NCBI GenBank assembly: GCA_029339505.1
Contig: JAQISU010000169.1
Coordinates: forward strand, 7,680,001 to 7,744,000
Direction of reading: 5' to 3'
Source of the DNA: Unio delphinus
Lineage: Eukaryota > Mollusca > Bivalvia > Unionida > Unionidae
DNA: 64,000 nucleotides
A model generated the notes under the pieces. It was given only the letters and a program-made list of their open reading frames with translations, was not told the origin of the DNA and did no database searches. How positions within the stretch are numbered: the stretch's first letter is position 1; every line of letters begins with the position of its first letter. Made by a program: the position numbers and the translations under genes. Positions 55,149-62,868 of the stretch are shown here, piece by piece.

Positions 55149-55227
55149 GACTAGTCCGTGGTGTAATGGTATCGTGTTTGTCTTGTAAACATAGATCTAT
55201 CAACTACGTGTTCGGTCCCCATAGCAG
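55149..55227 (+). ncRNA. tRNA-Thr-like sequence, copy B
   Basis: GTGGTGTAATGGTATC (D-arm-like), TTTGT-CTTGTAA-ACATA (anticodon loop with TGT; four of five stem pairs) and GTTCGGTCCCC (T-arm-like), in the order seen in copy A. It lacks a convincing acceptor stem. Confidence 0.4.
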
Positions 55228-55299
55228 ATACATTATTTGATGGCGAAACGGAAGATGTTTTTTTCTATTAATTGGGGCGGGAAGGGCGGTCCCCCTCAG

Positions 55300-55409
55300 C
55301 CAAACCAACATGGCAACCCATGCTATCGCATTCTCGGTAGCGTGGGTTGGTGTTTTTTCTAACTCATGCAACCATGAATTCGATTTCATGGGTTGCCATG
55401 TTGGTTTGG
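55300..55409. other. Long conserved hairpin (inverted repeat), copy B
   Basis: A perfect 23-bp inverted repeat (55300-55322 and 55387-55409, arm CCAAACCAACATGGCAACCC then ATG) encloses 64 bases, part of which pairs further (ATCGCATTCTCGGT with ACCATGAATTCGAT, three mismatches). Its outer arm differs from copy A, but pairing is kept. Confidence 0.85.
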
Positions 55410-55769
55410 TTTACCACGCCCACATCATTACCATCATCGTTCCATTGAATTATAATCCATCCTTAATTAAGTTAATTAAGTACATGTTATGCCTAAAATT
55501 TGCCACAACACTCGAGTGGAAATATATGGCATTGTGCCGTCCATGTTGTGACGTTATACCTCAAGCATATCTTCTGGGCGGTCTAAGATCGCGTTTGCCA
55601 CCTTAGGCCTCCCGCCGGAGATGTATGTTTTGGGTCCCCTTGGGCTTACTTGGATGCGAAGGCACCCAAGGAGTTCCAAAGATGTGTTGTCATATATGTT
55701 TTTTTTTATTAATTAGAGATACAGTATACTATATTTATAAATAAATTTATTTATACATAAATATAAATA
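55410..55769. other. Intergenic stretch without recognised features
   Basis: No supported gene. It contains CCTTGGGC/GGTGCCTT-like words near 55640-55670 and an AT-rich leader before the gene at 55770. Confidence 0.4.
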
Positions 55770-56126
55770 ATGGATATCAATGATGTAAATGCTATAATTG
55801 CTGAAATCTCAAATTTAAATAATAAAGGGGTATTATTATCTGAAAGTCTCGACGTTGACAAGATTACCTCGGAATATGAAGATATTGAATATCTGTCTAG
55901 TAAGGGTCGTTATGTTTTACCTAGGATGTACAGGCTCGTGAAAGGAATTCAAAAATCCATTAATGGTTGTTTGTACGGTAACGACATTAATTTATTCATA
56001 ACGCTATTTAGCACCGTTGAAGCAATACGTCAAAAGCTTGGCCAAGAATATCAAAAACGAGCTGAAATTGGTTCTAAAGTTCGTGATCTTAGAAAAATGT
56101 TAAACGAGGAGCGACCAGTATCTTAA
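55770..56126 (+). CDS. Conserved small orphan protein, copy B
   Basis: The protein has 118 residues, the same length as the copy at 2811-3167. Conserved parts include DIEYLSSKGRYVLPRMYRLVKGIQKSI and VEAIRQKLGQEYQ. It is helical and charged, without known motifs. Its family is unknown. Confidence 0.75.
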   Translation: MDINDVNAIIAEISNLNNKGVLLSESLDVDKITSEYEDIEYLSSKGRYVLPRMYRLVKGIQKSINGCLYGNDINLFITLFSTVEAIRQKLGQEYQKRAEIGSKVRDLRKMLNEERPVS

Positions 56127-56239
56127 CCACGTGGGTGTTACTAAAAAAAATAATAGGCTTTCGTAAATAATTTAAATAATTTATTTATTTTTTTTTAGCG
56201 TTTTTTGTAACACTTGTTACACTTCACTTGTTACACAAG

Positions 56240-56518
56240 TTACATAGGATTTTCTCTTGAAAGGATACTCATCAGTCTGGACTTGCTCATGCAGTTATGT
56301 GCATAATGGATGATCTGGTCGTAGTAGCAAGTAATCACCGCGACGCCTCCATTTTCACGTAATTGTTCTTGTTGCCGCGTCGTTAACACAAATCGTTCAT
56401 CGCCATTCTCAGATATTACAATTCTGAAATCCCCAGCGATGTTATTTCTGAAACACTCGCGGATAGCGTCGTACAGTTTAACCCTGTCGAAGATGAATAC
56501 GTTAGCTTGATGGTACAT
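56240..56518 (-). CDS. Possible small minus-strand protein, copy B only
   Basis: A 92-residue frame with KLYDAIRECF and DFRIVISENGDERFVLT motifs. IRECF and the following region faintly resemble residues 110-150 of PolB (KIRECFNEF, STFRI), so it may be a duplicated and diverged piece of that gene. No counterpart is seen in copy A, where the gap at 3168-3672 is non-coding. Confidence 0.4.
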   Translation of the reverse strand: MYHQANVFIFDRVKLYDAIRECFRNNIAGDFRIVISENGDERFVLTTRQQEQLRENGGVAVITCYYDQIIHYAHNCMSKSRLMSILSRENPM

Positions 56519-56582
56519 TATTTAATAACTAAGTTATTTAATAACTAAGCTTTTAATTATGATGGAAACCCTCCGGATTTCA

Positions 56583-56592
56583 CATTTGAAAA
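56583..56592 (+). promoter_or_regulatory. CATTTGAAAA motif before the scaffold-like gene (copy B)
   Basis: Nine-of-ten match to CAATTGAAAA, ending 19 bases before the ATG at 56612. Confidence 0.4.
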
Positions 56593-56611
56593 TTTAGTTC
56601 ACAAACAATAT

Positions 56612-57589
56612 ATGGTTGGTGAATCGCTTACAACTAAATTAGCCCGAGAGCGGCTAGCAGCAATTAAAAAGTTTATACCGGTTCGAGACAGACTTCGCGA
56701 GAAACTTCAACAACGACAACAAGCGCAGACTGACTTTTCTGTGTCAAGTGAACAACTGTTTACTCCGATAACAAGTGCGACCAAAGATGTGAAAACAGCA
56801 ACTGAACGAGCAATATACGGAGATATTCCTAAGGAAGGCAAGCGACGAGAAGTGCCTGTTCTTGGTGTGCTTGAAAAGATAGCAGCAGAGACCGGACAAA
56901 CACGCGCAGGGATACAACAGTTATCCAGTGATATAAAAACTCAACAAGAGTATGAACAACTAGCTGATATTGATGATTCCGCACCTGAACCACAACCTGT
57001 TGATGTCGTCACCCCAAGAGGTGTTTCCTTTATAGACAAACTCACCGAAGGAGCTATAGCAGAAATCAAACGACCTCAATTAATAAAACCCGAACATTAT
57101 AAGATTTTTGGAAATTTTGCCGCCCAAAGCTTTCATTCCAGAAAAGACTTTTTAAAAGACGAGTATAAAAACAGTAGAATAAGCCGAGATGAATGGGCTG
57201 ATTGGTTGTATAAAACGAATAAGGGGGTTGGCCGTTTAAATAAAAGAGAATTGGGATATAAAGAATTTAGAAGGGGAATTGAAGAGTATGATGAAACTGG
57301 TACAACTGAGAAAACAAGCGGAAAAGGATATTCGATTAAAAATCCAAAGGATGTCTTTGATTCTACCGTGACATGCCCTGGTAACATTCTCAGTGATATA
57401 TCACGGTTAGAGGTTCTCATCGGAGGGAAACGAGCCGGAAATAACTCCGTCGAGATAATTAACGAGGCCACTGATATCTGTAGACGATTATTTGCTGGTG
57501 GTATCATGGACATTAATGTATATCGAGAACTTATTGCTGAATTAGTTGAAAATCACAACGATGAAAATCTTATGGATGTAAGCGATTGA
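56612..57589 (+). CDS. Scaffold-like virion protein, copy B
   Basis: The protein has 325 residues. The N-terminus (LTTKLARERLAAIKKFIP) and C-terminus (ISRLEVLIGG, RAGNNS, RRLFAGGIMD) match copy A closely, and the middle FGNFAAQSFHS-DFLKDEYKN block is kept. The Arg/Gln/Asp linker of copy A is missing; instead there is an acidic/Pro segment at about 115-135. Linker turnover with fixed ends suggests a tether or scaffold between two folded parts. Function is unproven. Confidence 0.7.
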   Translation: MVGESLTTKLARERLAAIKKFIPVRDRLREKLQQRQQAQTDFSVSSEQLFTPITSATKDVKTATERAIYGDIPKEGKRREVPVLGVLEKIAAETGQTRAGIQQLSSDIKTQQEYEQLADIDDSAPEPQPVDVVTPRGVSFIDKLTEGAIAEIKRPQLIKPEHYKIFGNFAAQSFHSRKDFLKDEYKNSRISRDEWADWLYKTNKGVGRLNKRELGYKEFRRGIEEYDETGTTEKTSGKGYSIKNPKDVFDSTVTCPGNILSDISRLEVLIGGKRAGNNSVEIINEATDICRRLFAGGIMDINVYRELIAELVENHNDENLMDVSD

Positions 57590-57594
57590 TCACT

Positions 57595-57604
57595 AATTGA
57601 AAAA
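57595..57604 (+). promoter_or_regulatory. AATTGAAAAA motif before the core-like gene (copy B)
   Basis: Core AATTGAAAA is exact; it lies 19 bases before the ATG at 57624 and is followed by the palindrome ACTAGT. Confidence 0.5.
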
Positions 57605-57623
57605 CTACTAGTTTTATAACAAG

Positions 57624-58124
57624 ATGATTATACACTATAACCATGATAAACCCGTAAGCGTCTACGTGGTGAACTCACGATTGCCTGTTTATCGCGCGTG
57701 GTACGGAGATGGTTTCGGCAATACCATTGCGGGGTTATTTACAAGAATGGCTCCCAAGGTGGCGCCGTTAGCTAAACAATTATCAATGAAAGCCATTGAT
57801 GCTATCCGTGATAAGGGAATCAATTTCGTTGGAAATCTTGCCGGAAAGGCATTTTCTGCCGCGAAAGATAAAATAGCATCATTGGTGCGAAAGAAACCAC
57901 GAATGACTTCGTCATCGATGACTTCGTCATTAGTGCTGCCATCAACTACAGTGATGCCTGCAAAAATCAGCAAAGTAATAAATAACGCAGTGGAAGAAAA
58001 ACTAGCGCAATTGACTTCGTCACAATTGACAGCTTCACCGGTAACAGATAGCGCTATCATGAACGCGATAGCAGGAAGTGGTTTGAAACAAAAAAGAAAT
58101 TCGAAGAATTTTCAACGACGATGA
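57624..58124 (+). CDS. Basic core/pVI-like virion protein, copy B
   Basis: The protein has 166 residues. MIIHYNHDKP, the YGDGFGNTIAGLFTRMAPKV segment and LAGKAFSAAKDKIASLV match copy A. Two expansions, MTSSSMTSSLVLPSTT (about 92-110) and SSQLTASPVTD (about 132-145), account for most of the extra length; the first comes from a short repeated GACTTCGTCA word. The end is basic (KQKRNSKNFQRR). Confidence 0.65.
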   Translation: MIIHYNHDKPVSVYVVNSRLPVYRAWYGDGFGNTIAGLFTRMAPKVAPLAKQLSMKAIDAIRDKGINFVGNLAGKAFSAAKDKIASLVRKKPRMTSSSMTSSLVLPSTTVMPAKISKVINNAVEEKLAQLTSSQLTASPVTDSAIMNAIAGSGLKQKRNSKNFQRR

Positions 58125-58167
58125 TTATAAAGAATTAAAACGCTAGCGTTAAACTCTTCGAGTTTCA

Positions 58168-58177
58168 CAATTGAAAA
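58168..58177 (+). promoter_or_regulatory. CAATTGAAAA motif before the capsid gene (copy B)
   Basis: Exact match ending 17 bases before the ATG at 58195; preceded by the palindromes AACGCTAGCGTT and AAACTCTTCGAGTTT. Confidence 0.55.
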
Positions 58178-58194
58178 CGTTAGTAATGTTATAA

Positions 58195-59619
58195 ATGTTT
58201 AAACGAACAGCTGATCCCGCGTTAGATATGGAAGCCCCAGTGCGCAAAGATGATTCCGTCCGCGATTATCAATACTATTCCTATCATGCAATACAACCCG
58301 ACCTACGATCGCGAATTGAACTTCAAGTTCAAGATACCAGTAAATACTTTTTACCATGTGAAGCATTTATTGAAGTAGAAGGAAAACTTGTAACAAATGT
58401 TGCAGCTGATACCCCATATGCAAATGATTCAAATATCCGAGTTGGTTTCGTCAACAACGGTATAATGGCGTTATTTGAAAGTGCAAGATATCTCATTGAT
58501 GGAAAAGAAATTGAATCAATAGACCGCGAGGTTGATGTTGCAACAACAATAATCGGACTAGCAAGATACTCCGATGATTATACAAGATCGGCTGGTCCAT
58601 CTATGATGTTTGCAAAGGATACCTCTGATAACGCTGACCACCTTCAATACATTAAAGTGTTAACACCGCAAGACACTTCAGTTGATAATCAACGAGAAGC
58701 AACTAATCCAGAACGTCGAGCTAGACCCGGAGCTGCGTTTGATATTCTCGGAGGTGTTAATGGTAATTTCAATTTAGGATTTGCAACACGAAAATTAGCA
58801 TTGGAAGGACAAGAGAAAAAGTTTTCATGTGCGATTCCACTCCATCACATATTTGGATTCTGCAGAAATGTCAGAAAAGTCATCTATGGAGCCAAACACA
58901 CAATCGCATTAGTGCGAAAAGGCAATGACAATGATGCAATTTGGCGTACTGGTGCCGATGAAGGTAAAGTTGTTTTGAGTAAAATAGTATTATGGATGCC
59001 AGTAATGACTCCATCAATTACCACGGAAGAGCGGCTACTTTCATTTATGGAAACCGGTGGTAAATCATTGCTAAGTTGGCTTACAACAACGACTGATGCT
59101 AAAGAGGATAATGTTAATGGTACATTTACATGGCACCTGGCATCAAAACAAGGCGTTTCAGCTCCACGTCATATATTTATAGCGCTGCAGAATCGGAATC
59201 GATTAGGTTCCCAAGAACGCAGTCATATGATATTTGATCAGTTAGGGGTAAGTGAGGTTTCACTGAGAATAAACGGACAACAAGAACCATCTGAGGATAT
59301 ACAGCTTAATTACGGAAACAACCAAATAGCACGTGTGTATCATCGGATGCTGTCATATATGGGTCGTGATCAAAATGTTGATACTGGTTTGCAAATATCT
59401 CAGCTCGATTTTAAGAACTTGTATCCAATTTATTACTTTTCACTGGAACATCTTGATTTAACAAGGCAATCCGTTGTTGATATACATTTTAGGGCTCGTA
59501 TAGATCCTGGTGGTGTTGATTATAGAGCGGTTGCTGTTATTCTCAGCGACAAATCAATGTTGTTAGAAGGGGCTGGCGGACGAATGAGACTCGTTGATGC
59601 ACCAGTGGAAAATCTGTAA
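58195..59619 (+). CDS. Candidate major capsid protein, copy B
   Basis: The protein has 474 residues and is highly similar to 5286-6749 along its whole length, with the same blocks (DDSVRDYQYYSYHA, IDGKEIESIDREVD, FGFCRNVRKVIYGAKH, SHMIFDQLGVSEVSLRING). A 13-residue Pro/Gly-rich loop near the C-terminus of copy A (PTGPPVGGVP) is shorter here. It is the most conserved late protein, as expected for a major structural protein. The jelly-roll assignment is inferred. Confidence 0.65.
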   Translation: MFKRTADPALDMEAPVRKDDSVRDYQYYSYHAIQPDLRSRIELQVQDTSKYFLPCEAFIEVEGKLVTNVAADTPYANDSNIRVGFVNNGIMALFESARYLIDGKEIESIDREVDVATTIIGLARYSDDYTRSAGPSMMFAKDTSDNADHLQYIKVLTPQDTSVDNQREATNPERRARPGAAFDILGGVNGNFNLGFATRKLALEGQEKKFSCAIPLHHIFGFCRNVRKVIYGAKHTIALVRKGNDNDAIWRTGADEGKVVLSKIVLWMPVMTPSITTEERLLSFMETGGKSLLSWLTTTTDAKEDNVNGTFTWHLASKQGVSAPRHIFIALQNRNRLGSQERSHMIFDQLGVSEVSLRINGQQEPSEDIQLNYGNNQIARVYHRMLSYMGRDQNVDTGLQISQLDFKNLYPIYYFSLEHLDLTRQSVVDIHFRARIDPGGVDYRAVAVILSDKSMLLEGAGGRMRLVDAPVENL

Positions 59620-59665
59620 ATGTAAATGAAACTTGAAAAGTTTCCATAGGATTTCCCAATTAGAT

Positions 59666-59675
59666 CAATTGAAAG
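59666..59675 (+). promoter_or_regulatory. CAATTGAAAG motif before the pX-like gene (copy B)
   Basis: Nine-of-ten match, ending 22 bases before the ATG at 59698. Confidence 0.45.
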
Positions 59676-59697
59676 CATAAATGTGTTTTACAATAAA

Positions 59698-60210
59698 ATG
59701 CCATATAGTGTTGTTAGTGTCAAGCTGACTGATGGTCAGGTCAAGAAATTAAAATCAAAATCCGCTAAGGAATGTGGAACAACAATAACGTTAAAACCAG
59801 CGCAGATGTCCGGAGGTACACATAAAATATCATTAACGGATCGTGAAATAAAACATTTCAATGATGCAATGAAAAATAAGCGAGGAGTTCAAATAGAATT
59901 TTCGAAAGCTGCAGTCGCGAACATGATAAAATCAGGTGGTATATTTCCATTGTTAGCCGCAATACCAGCATTGATTGCAGCGGCTGCCCCAGCGGTGGCG
60001 AAGGCAGCAGCGTTGGGAGCCGTTGGGACCGCAGCAGGGATGGCGTTGAAAAAGGCAACTGGTGGATCCGCTCGCGGTAGATCCACGAGTGGATCCGGGT
60101 ATAAAAAAAAGGGAAAGGGGTTGTACCTACCAGGAACCCCGTATTCATGGTACAGCGGCAAATCCGTGAACGGATCGGGTCTAAGAAAAATACCAGGAAC
60201 GGTTTATTAG
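59698..60210 (+). CDS. pX-like hydrophobic/basic virion protein, copy B
   Basis: The protein has 170 residues from MPYSVVSV; an upstream in-frame ATG at 59683 is less likely because copy A starts at the equivalent of 59698. The polar N-terminal domain, hydrophobic Ala-rich segment (GGIFPLLAAIPALIAAAAP, AALGAVGTAAGMAL) and basic GYKKKGKG patch match copy A. An extra GGSARGRSTSGSG stretch follows the hydrophobic part. The tail has LPGTPYSWYSG once and IPGTVY at the end. Confidence 0.7.
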   Translation: MPYSVVSVKLTDGQVKKLKSKSAKECGTTITLKPAQMSGGTHKISLTDREIKHFNDAMKNKRGVQIEFSKAAVANMIKSGGIFPLLAAIPALIAAAAPAVAKAAALGAVGTAAGMALKKATGGSARGRSTSGSGYKKKGKGLYLPGTPYSWYSGKSVNGSGLRKIPGTVY

Positions 60211-60236
60211 TTGAAAAATCTTCGATTTCCGAACCT

Positions 60237-60716
60237 ATGGTTGAGGAACCTATAGTTGAGGAACCTATGGTTCCTATGTCCAATTTTGATTTAATTGATG
60301 CTGCTAAAAAACTAGCGATAAAAAACTTCAGAGGGGTTTTTATGAGAGATCAATTACCGAGAAAACCAAATAACGTTGAAACCGGTATCATCAATCTTGA
60401 TAACAGCAGCGGATCGGGAACTCACTGGGTTGCATACGCGATTGATCCACGTGGGATTGTCTATTTCGATTCATATGGGTTAGCTCCGCCAAGCGAGTTT
60501 ATGCGGTATATAAATTCCTCGATGAAACTCAAAGGGTTTCCGATTTTTTATTCCACGCTGCCAACACAACAATTAAATGATCCACCGATATGCGGCCGTG
60601 AAGTATTAAATGTCCTCGCGGAGATTTCATTAAAATCCTTTGGATCTCTGTGGAAACCACCTCATATTATTGTAAACGAATACACGAGTGGGAAATTACA
60701 AGGATCAATAAATTGA
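60237..60716 (+). CDS. Adenain-type cysteine protease, copy B
   Basis: The protein has 159 residues. The start at 60237 adds a short VEEPIVEEPMV repeat before MSNFDL. His63 (GTHWVAY), Asp78 (YFDSYG), Gln at 111-112 (TQQ) and Cys119 (PPICG) are intact, so the enzyme looks active. A four-residue insert (SMKLKGFPIF region) separates it from copy A. Role: maturation of virion precursors. Confidence 0.9.
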   Translation: MVEEPIVEEPMVPMSNFDLIDAAKKLAIKNFRGVFMRDQLPRKPNNVETGIINLDNSSGSGTHWVAYAIDPRGIVYFDSYGLAPPSEFMRYINSSMKLKGFPIFYSTLPTQQLNDPPICGREVLNVLAEISLKSFGSLWKPPHIIVNEYTSGKLQGSIN

Positions 60717-60720
60717 AAAC
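60711..60720 (+). promoter_or_regulatory. AATTGAAAAC motif before the fibre-like gene (copy B)
   Basis: Core AATTGAAAA is exact and overlaps the protease stop codon; it ends 19 bases before the ATG at 60740. Copy A has no match here because only 6 bases separate these genes. Confidence 0.5.
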
Positions 60721-60739
60721 ACAAGTTACGCTAACAATA

Positions 60740-62071
60740 ATGATCGATATTTGGGGACAACCTCTGTCAATGTTGGAACCCACCGAGGAAACATCTGCGG
60801 GTTCTATCGAGGATGTAAAAAAAATAATAGAAGATGAAATCGCTGAGACGTTAAATTTAACAAGTGTTGACCCGAACGAAATAGTTGTATTTCAAGATCG
60901 CCAGGGTAAATTGAAAAGCAGTAATATATCCGTGAATGACATTTTGATACGGCATCGCGCTGCCGCTGAAAACTCTATTGCACTGTATTCCAACGATGGA
61001 CAACTTAAACCAGGCGCACTTGTGTCTACGATCACCGACGCGATTGCTACCAACGAACGTGAGCTGAATGATTTTATACGAGGTTATAATAGTTTTCGCA
61101 AAAATGTCGTACATAAATTCTTTGGAACCCCGCTTGTGGTTGGCATGACTCTCGCTGAAATTAAAAACTATCTATCGCTATTCTTCGCTAACAAGGACGT
61201 GGGAAGGATGATGAATGAAAATGAAATCAAGGCAAATTATCTCGAGATTTCTAAACTAATAGAAGATCAAAAACCCACTAACGACATTGTTGGTAGATTC
61301 TTTGGATCCCCACCTGTGGCAGACTCGACTCTCGCTGAAATCAGTGAGTTTATTATCAGGCATACTCATAATGCCTACGTCGCTAATAATTTCTTTGGTG
61401 TCCCGGTTACATCTACAATGACTCTCAAAGATATTAATATGTTTATGGTGAGACAAACAACACTTAATACCATCGTGGATAAATTTTTAGGGAGAACACC
61501 TACATCTGAAACCACATCGTTGACAGGCATGACTCTCGCGGAAATTAAAAGCGCGTTTGACGAACAAAAACGCATCAGCGAAATGGCTAAAAATTTCTTT
61601 GAGGGCTCTGAAAGTTATAATATCACGACGACATATTCTCAACTCAACGGGCATTATCTCATGCAAAAAGGTTTGGAATTTAACCACCTTTTGATTTCAT
61701 TTTTTAGTCACCGCGATAAAACGATGATAAAATATACCGAAATCAAAAAAACCTATCTCGACGTTTACGACGATATTCTTAAACTAAAAGAAAAATCTGA
61801 AAGGGTAAAGCATGGGACCTTTGATTGGGTAAAAGAATCTAATGCTAAATTGAAAGTCAATATCGAGAAGTGGCCCCATGGTATCTACAGGATGACGTTA
61901 ATCTCTGACAAGCAATTTGATATCATCGTGAAAGGTAAAACCTACTTTGGTGGCACCGCGACAGTAATTATCGCGGGGGGAGAAGAAGAATTTGAGATTG
62001 TCGCAGTTGATAACACCATTAGAAAAGAAATATCCTGGTGCTTAGAATTCGTAGCGGATTTAAGTAAATAA
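60740..62071 (+). CDS. Fibre-like protein, long form, copy B
   Basis: The protein has 443 residues, against 285 in copy A. MIDIWGQPL at the start, EIAETLNL and NEIVVFQD nearby and the C-terminal EFVADLSK are shared. The middle (about 115-320) carries four or five degenerate units of about 45 residues, each with a FFGTP or FFGSP-like turn and a MTLAEIK or TLAEIS-like helix, where copy A has one. The frame extends upstream to 60650, inside the protease gene, but 60740 matches copy A. A trimeric fibre with variable shaft is a reasonable guess; no family is recognised. Confidence 0.6.
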   Translation: MIDIWGQPLSMLEPTEETSAGSIEDVKKIIEDEIAETLNLTSVDPNEIVVFQDRQGKLKSSNISVNDILIRHRAAAENSIALYSNDGQLKPGALVSTITDAIATNERELNDFIRGYNSFRKNVVHKFFGTPLVVGMTLAEIKNYLSLFFANKDVGRMMNENEIKANYLEISKLIEDQKPTNDIVGRFFGSPPVADSTLAEISEFIIRHTHNAYVANNFFGVPVTSTMTLKDINMFMVRQTTLNTIVDKFLGRTPTSETTSLTGMTLAEIKSAFDEQKRISEMAKNFFEGSESYNITTTYSQLNGHYLMQKGLEFNHLLISFFSHRDKTMIKYTEIKKTYLDVYDDILKLKEKSERVKHGTFDWVKESNAKLKVNIEKWPHGIYRMTLISDKQFDIIVKGKTYFGGTATVIIAGGEEEFEIVAVDNTIRKEISWCLEFVADLSK

Positions 62072-62084
62072 TAAAACTGAAAAT

Positions 62085-62160
62085 CCTATGGATTTTTACT
62101 AGTGGTTTCAATTGAAAGGAAAATCCTTTAGATTCACAATTGAAAATGCTAGCGTTTTTA
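62085..62160. other. Intergenic palindromes before the membrane protein gene
   Basis: AAAATCCTATGGATTTT, AAAATCCTTTAGATT and TGCTAGCG lie in an otherwise non-coding 96-bp gap. Confidence 0.5.
62137..62146 (+). promoter_or_regulatory. CAATTGAAAA motif before the membrane protein gene (copy B)
   Basis: Exact match ending 21 bases before the ATG at 62168; followed by GCTAGCG as in copy A. Confidence 0.55.
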
Positions 62161-62167
62161 AAATAAA

Positions 62168-62716
62168 ATGATTTCATCAACGCAATGTCGCTATGATCAG
62201 GTCAGAGAATTTCAAAATAGACTCAAAACCCTCACTGAGGAGTATCAAATAAAAATGAAAAAATACCGACGAAGAATCACCGCAATTGATGTTACTATGT
62301 ACTCGGTGTCAAGCGTTCTCGCTGGCGCCGGAATAATACTTGCATCGGTTACAATGATTGCCCCGGTCGTAGTTCCAATTTGCATTTCTGCGGTGGCTAC
62401 AATCGGGGGTATATCAACCGGGATAGCAAAAAAGATATCATCATGCAGCCAGAGTAAACTGCAGAATTACTTAATTCAATTTCATATTGCATCAACCGCA
62501 TATTCGCAGTTATCCCTGATGATATCGTCGTCACTCGATAATACGATTATATCAGATAGTGAATTCTCAGCGATGGTCAGTATTTTTGATTCCGCGATAT
62601 CGAAATTAGAGCGACAACATGAATATAATAACAATGACAACACCGATGGAATCAGAAAACACGAACCCAAAAAAACAAAAAATGATCTCAATAATATCAA
62701 CATTACCAGATTGTGA
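62168..62716 (+). CDS. Two-helix membrane protein, copy B
   Basis: The protein has 182 residues in one frame. A charged N-terminus (STQCRYDQVREFQNRLKTL.EEY) is followed by two hydrophobic segments (about 40-62 and 66-85), then a helical C-terminal part (QNYLIQFHIASTAYSQL, SEFSAMVSIFDSAISKLE). The last 25 residues come from a locally duplicated segment and differ from copy A. Topology suggests a hairpin in a membrane, perhaps in virion assembly or release; the function is unknown. Copy A is frameshifted. Confidence 0.7.
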   Translation: MISSTQCRYDQVREFQNRLKTLTEEYQIKMKKYRRRITAIDVTMYSVSSVLAGAGIILASVTMIAPVVVPICISAVATIGGISTGIAKKISSCSQSKLQNYLIQFHIASTAYSQLSLMISSSLDNTIISDSEFSAMVSIFDSAISKLERQHEYNNNDNTDGIRKHEPKKTKNDLNNINITRL

Positions 62717-62868
62717 GTTCTCAGTGATGGTCAGTATTTATGATTCCTCGATACCAAAATTAGAAATAAATCATGAGTATAGCAACGATGACGACACCGA
62801 TGGAATTACTTCAACGAATAGTGGAGAACACGAACCCAGTACAAACAAGCATGATATCAATAACATCA
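62561..62868 (+). repeat. ~154-bp imperfect tandem duplication
   Basis: GAATTCTCAGCGATGGTCAG at 62561 recurs as GAGTTCTCAGTGATGGTCAG at 62715, and the following 130 bases resemble each other. It covers the overlap between the membrane protein and second virion protein genes. The 154-base offset is not a multiple of three. Copy A has one unit (from 9081). Confidence 0.85.

Noticed and set aside
55204..55606. ORFs across the copy B hairpin
   Set aside because: They arise from the inverted repeat and are not conserved in copy A.
60650..60739. Upstream extension of the fibre-like frame in copy B
   Set aside because: It lies inside the protease gene and copy A begins at the MIDIWG start.
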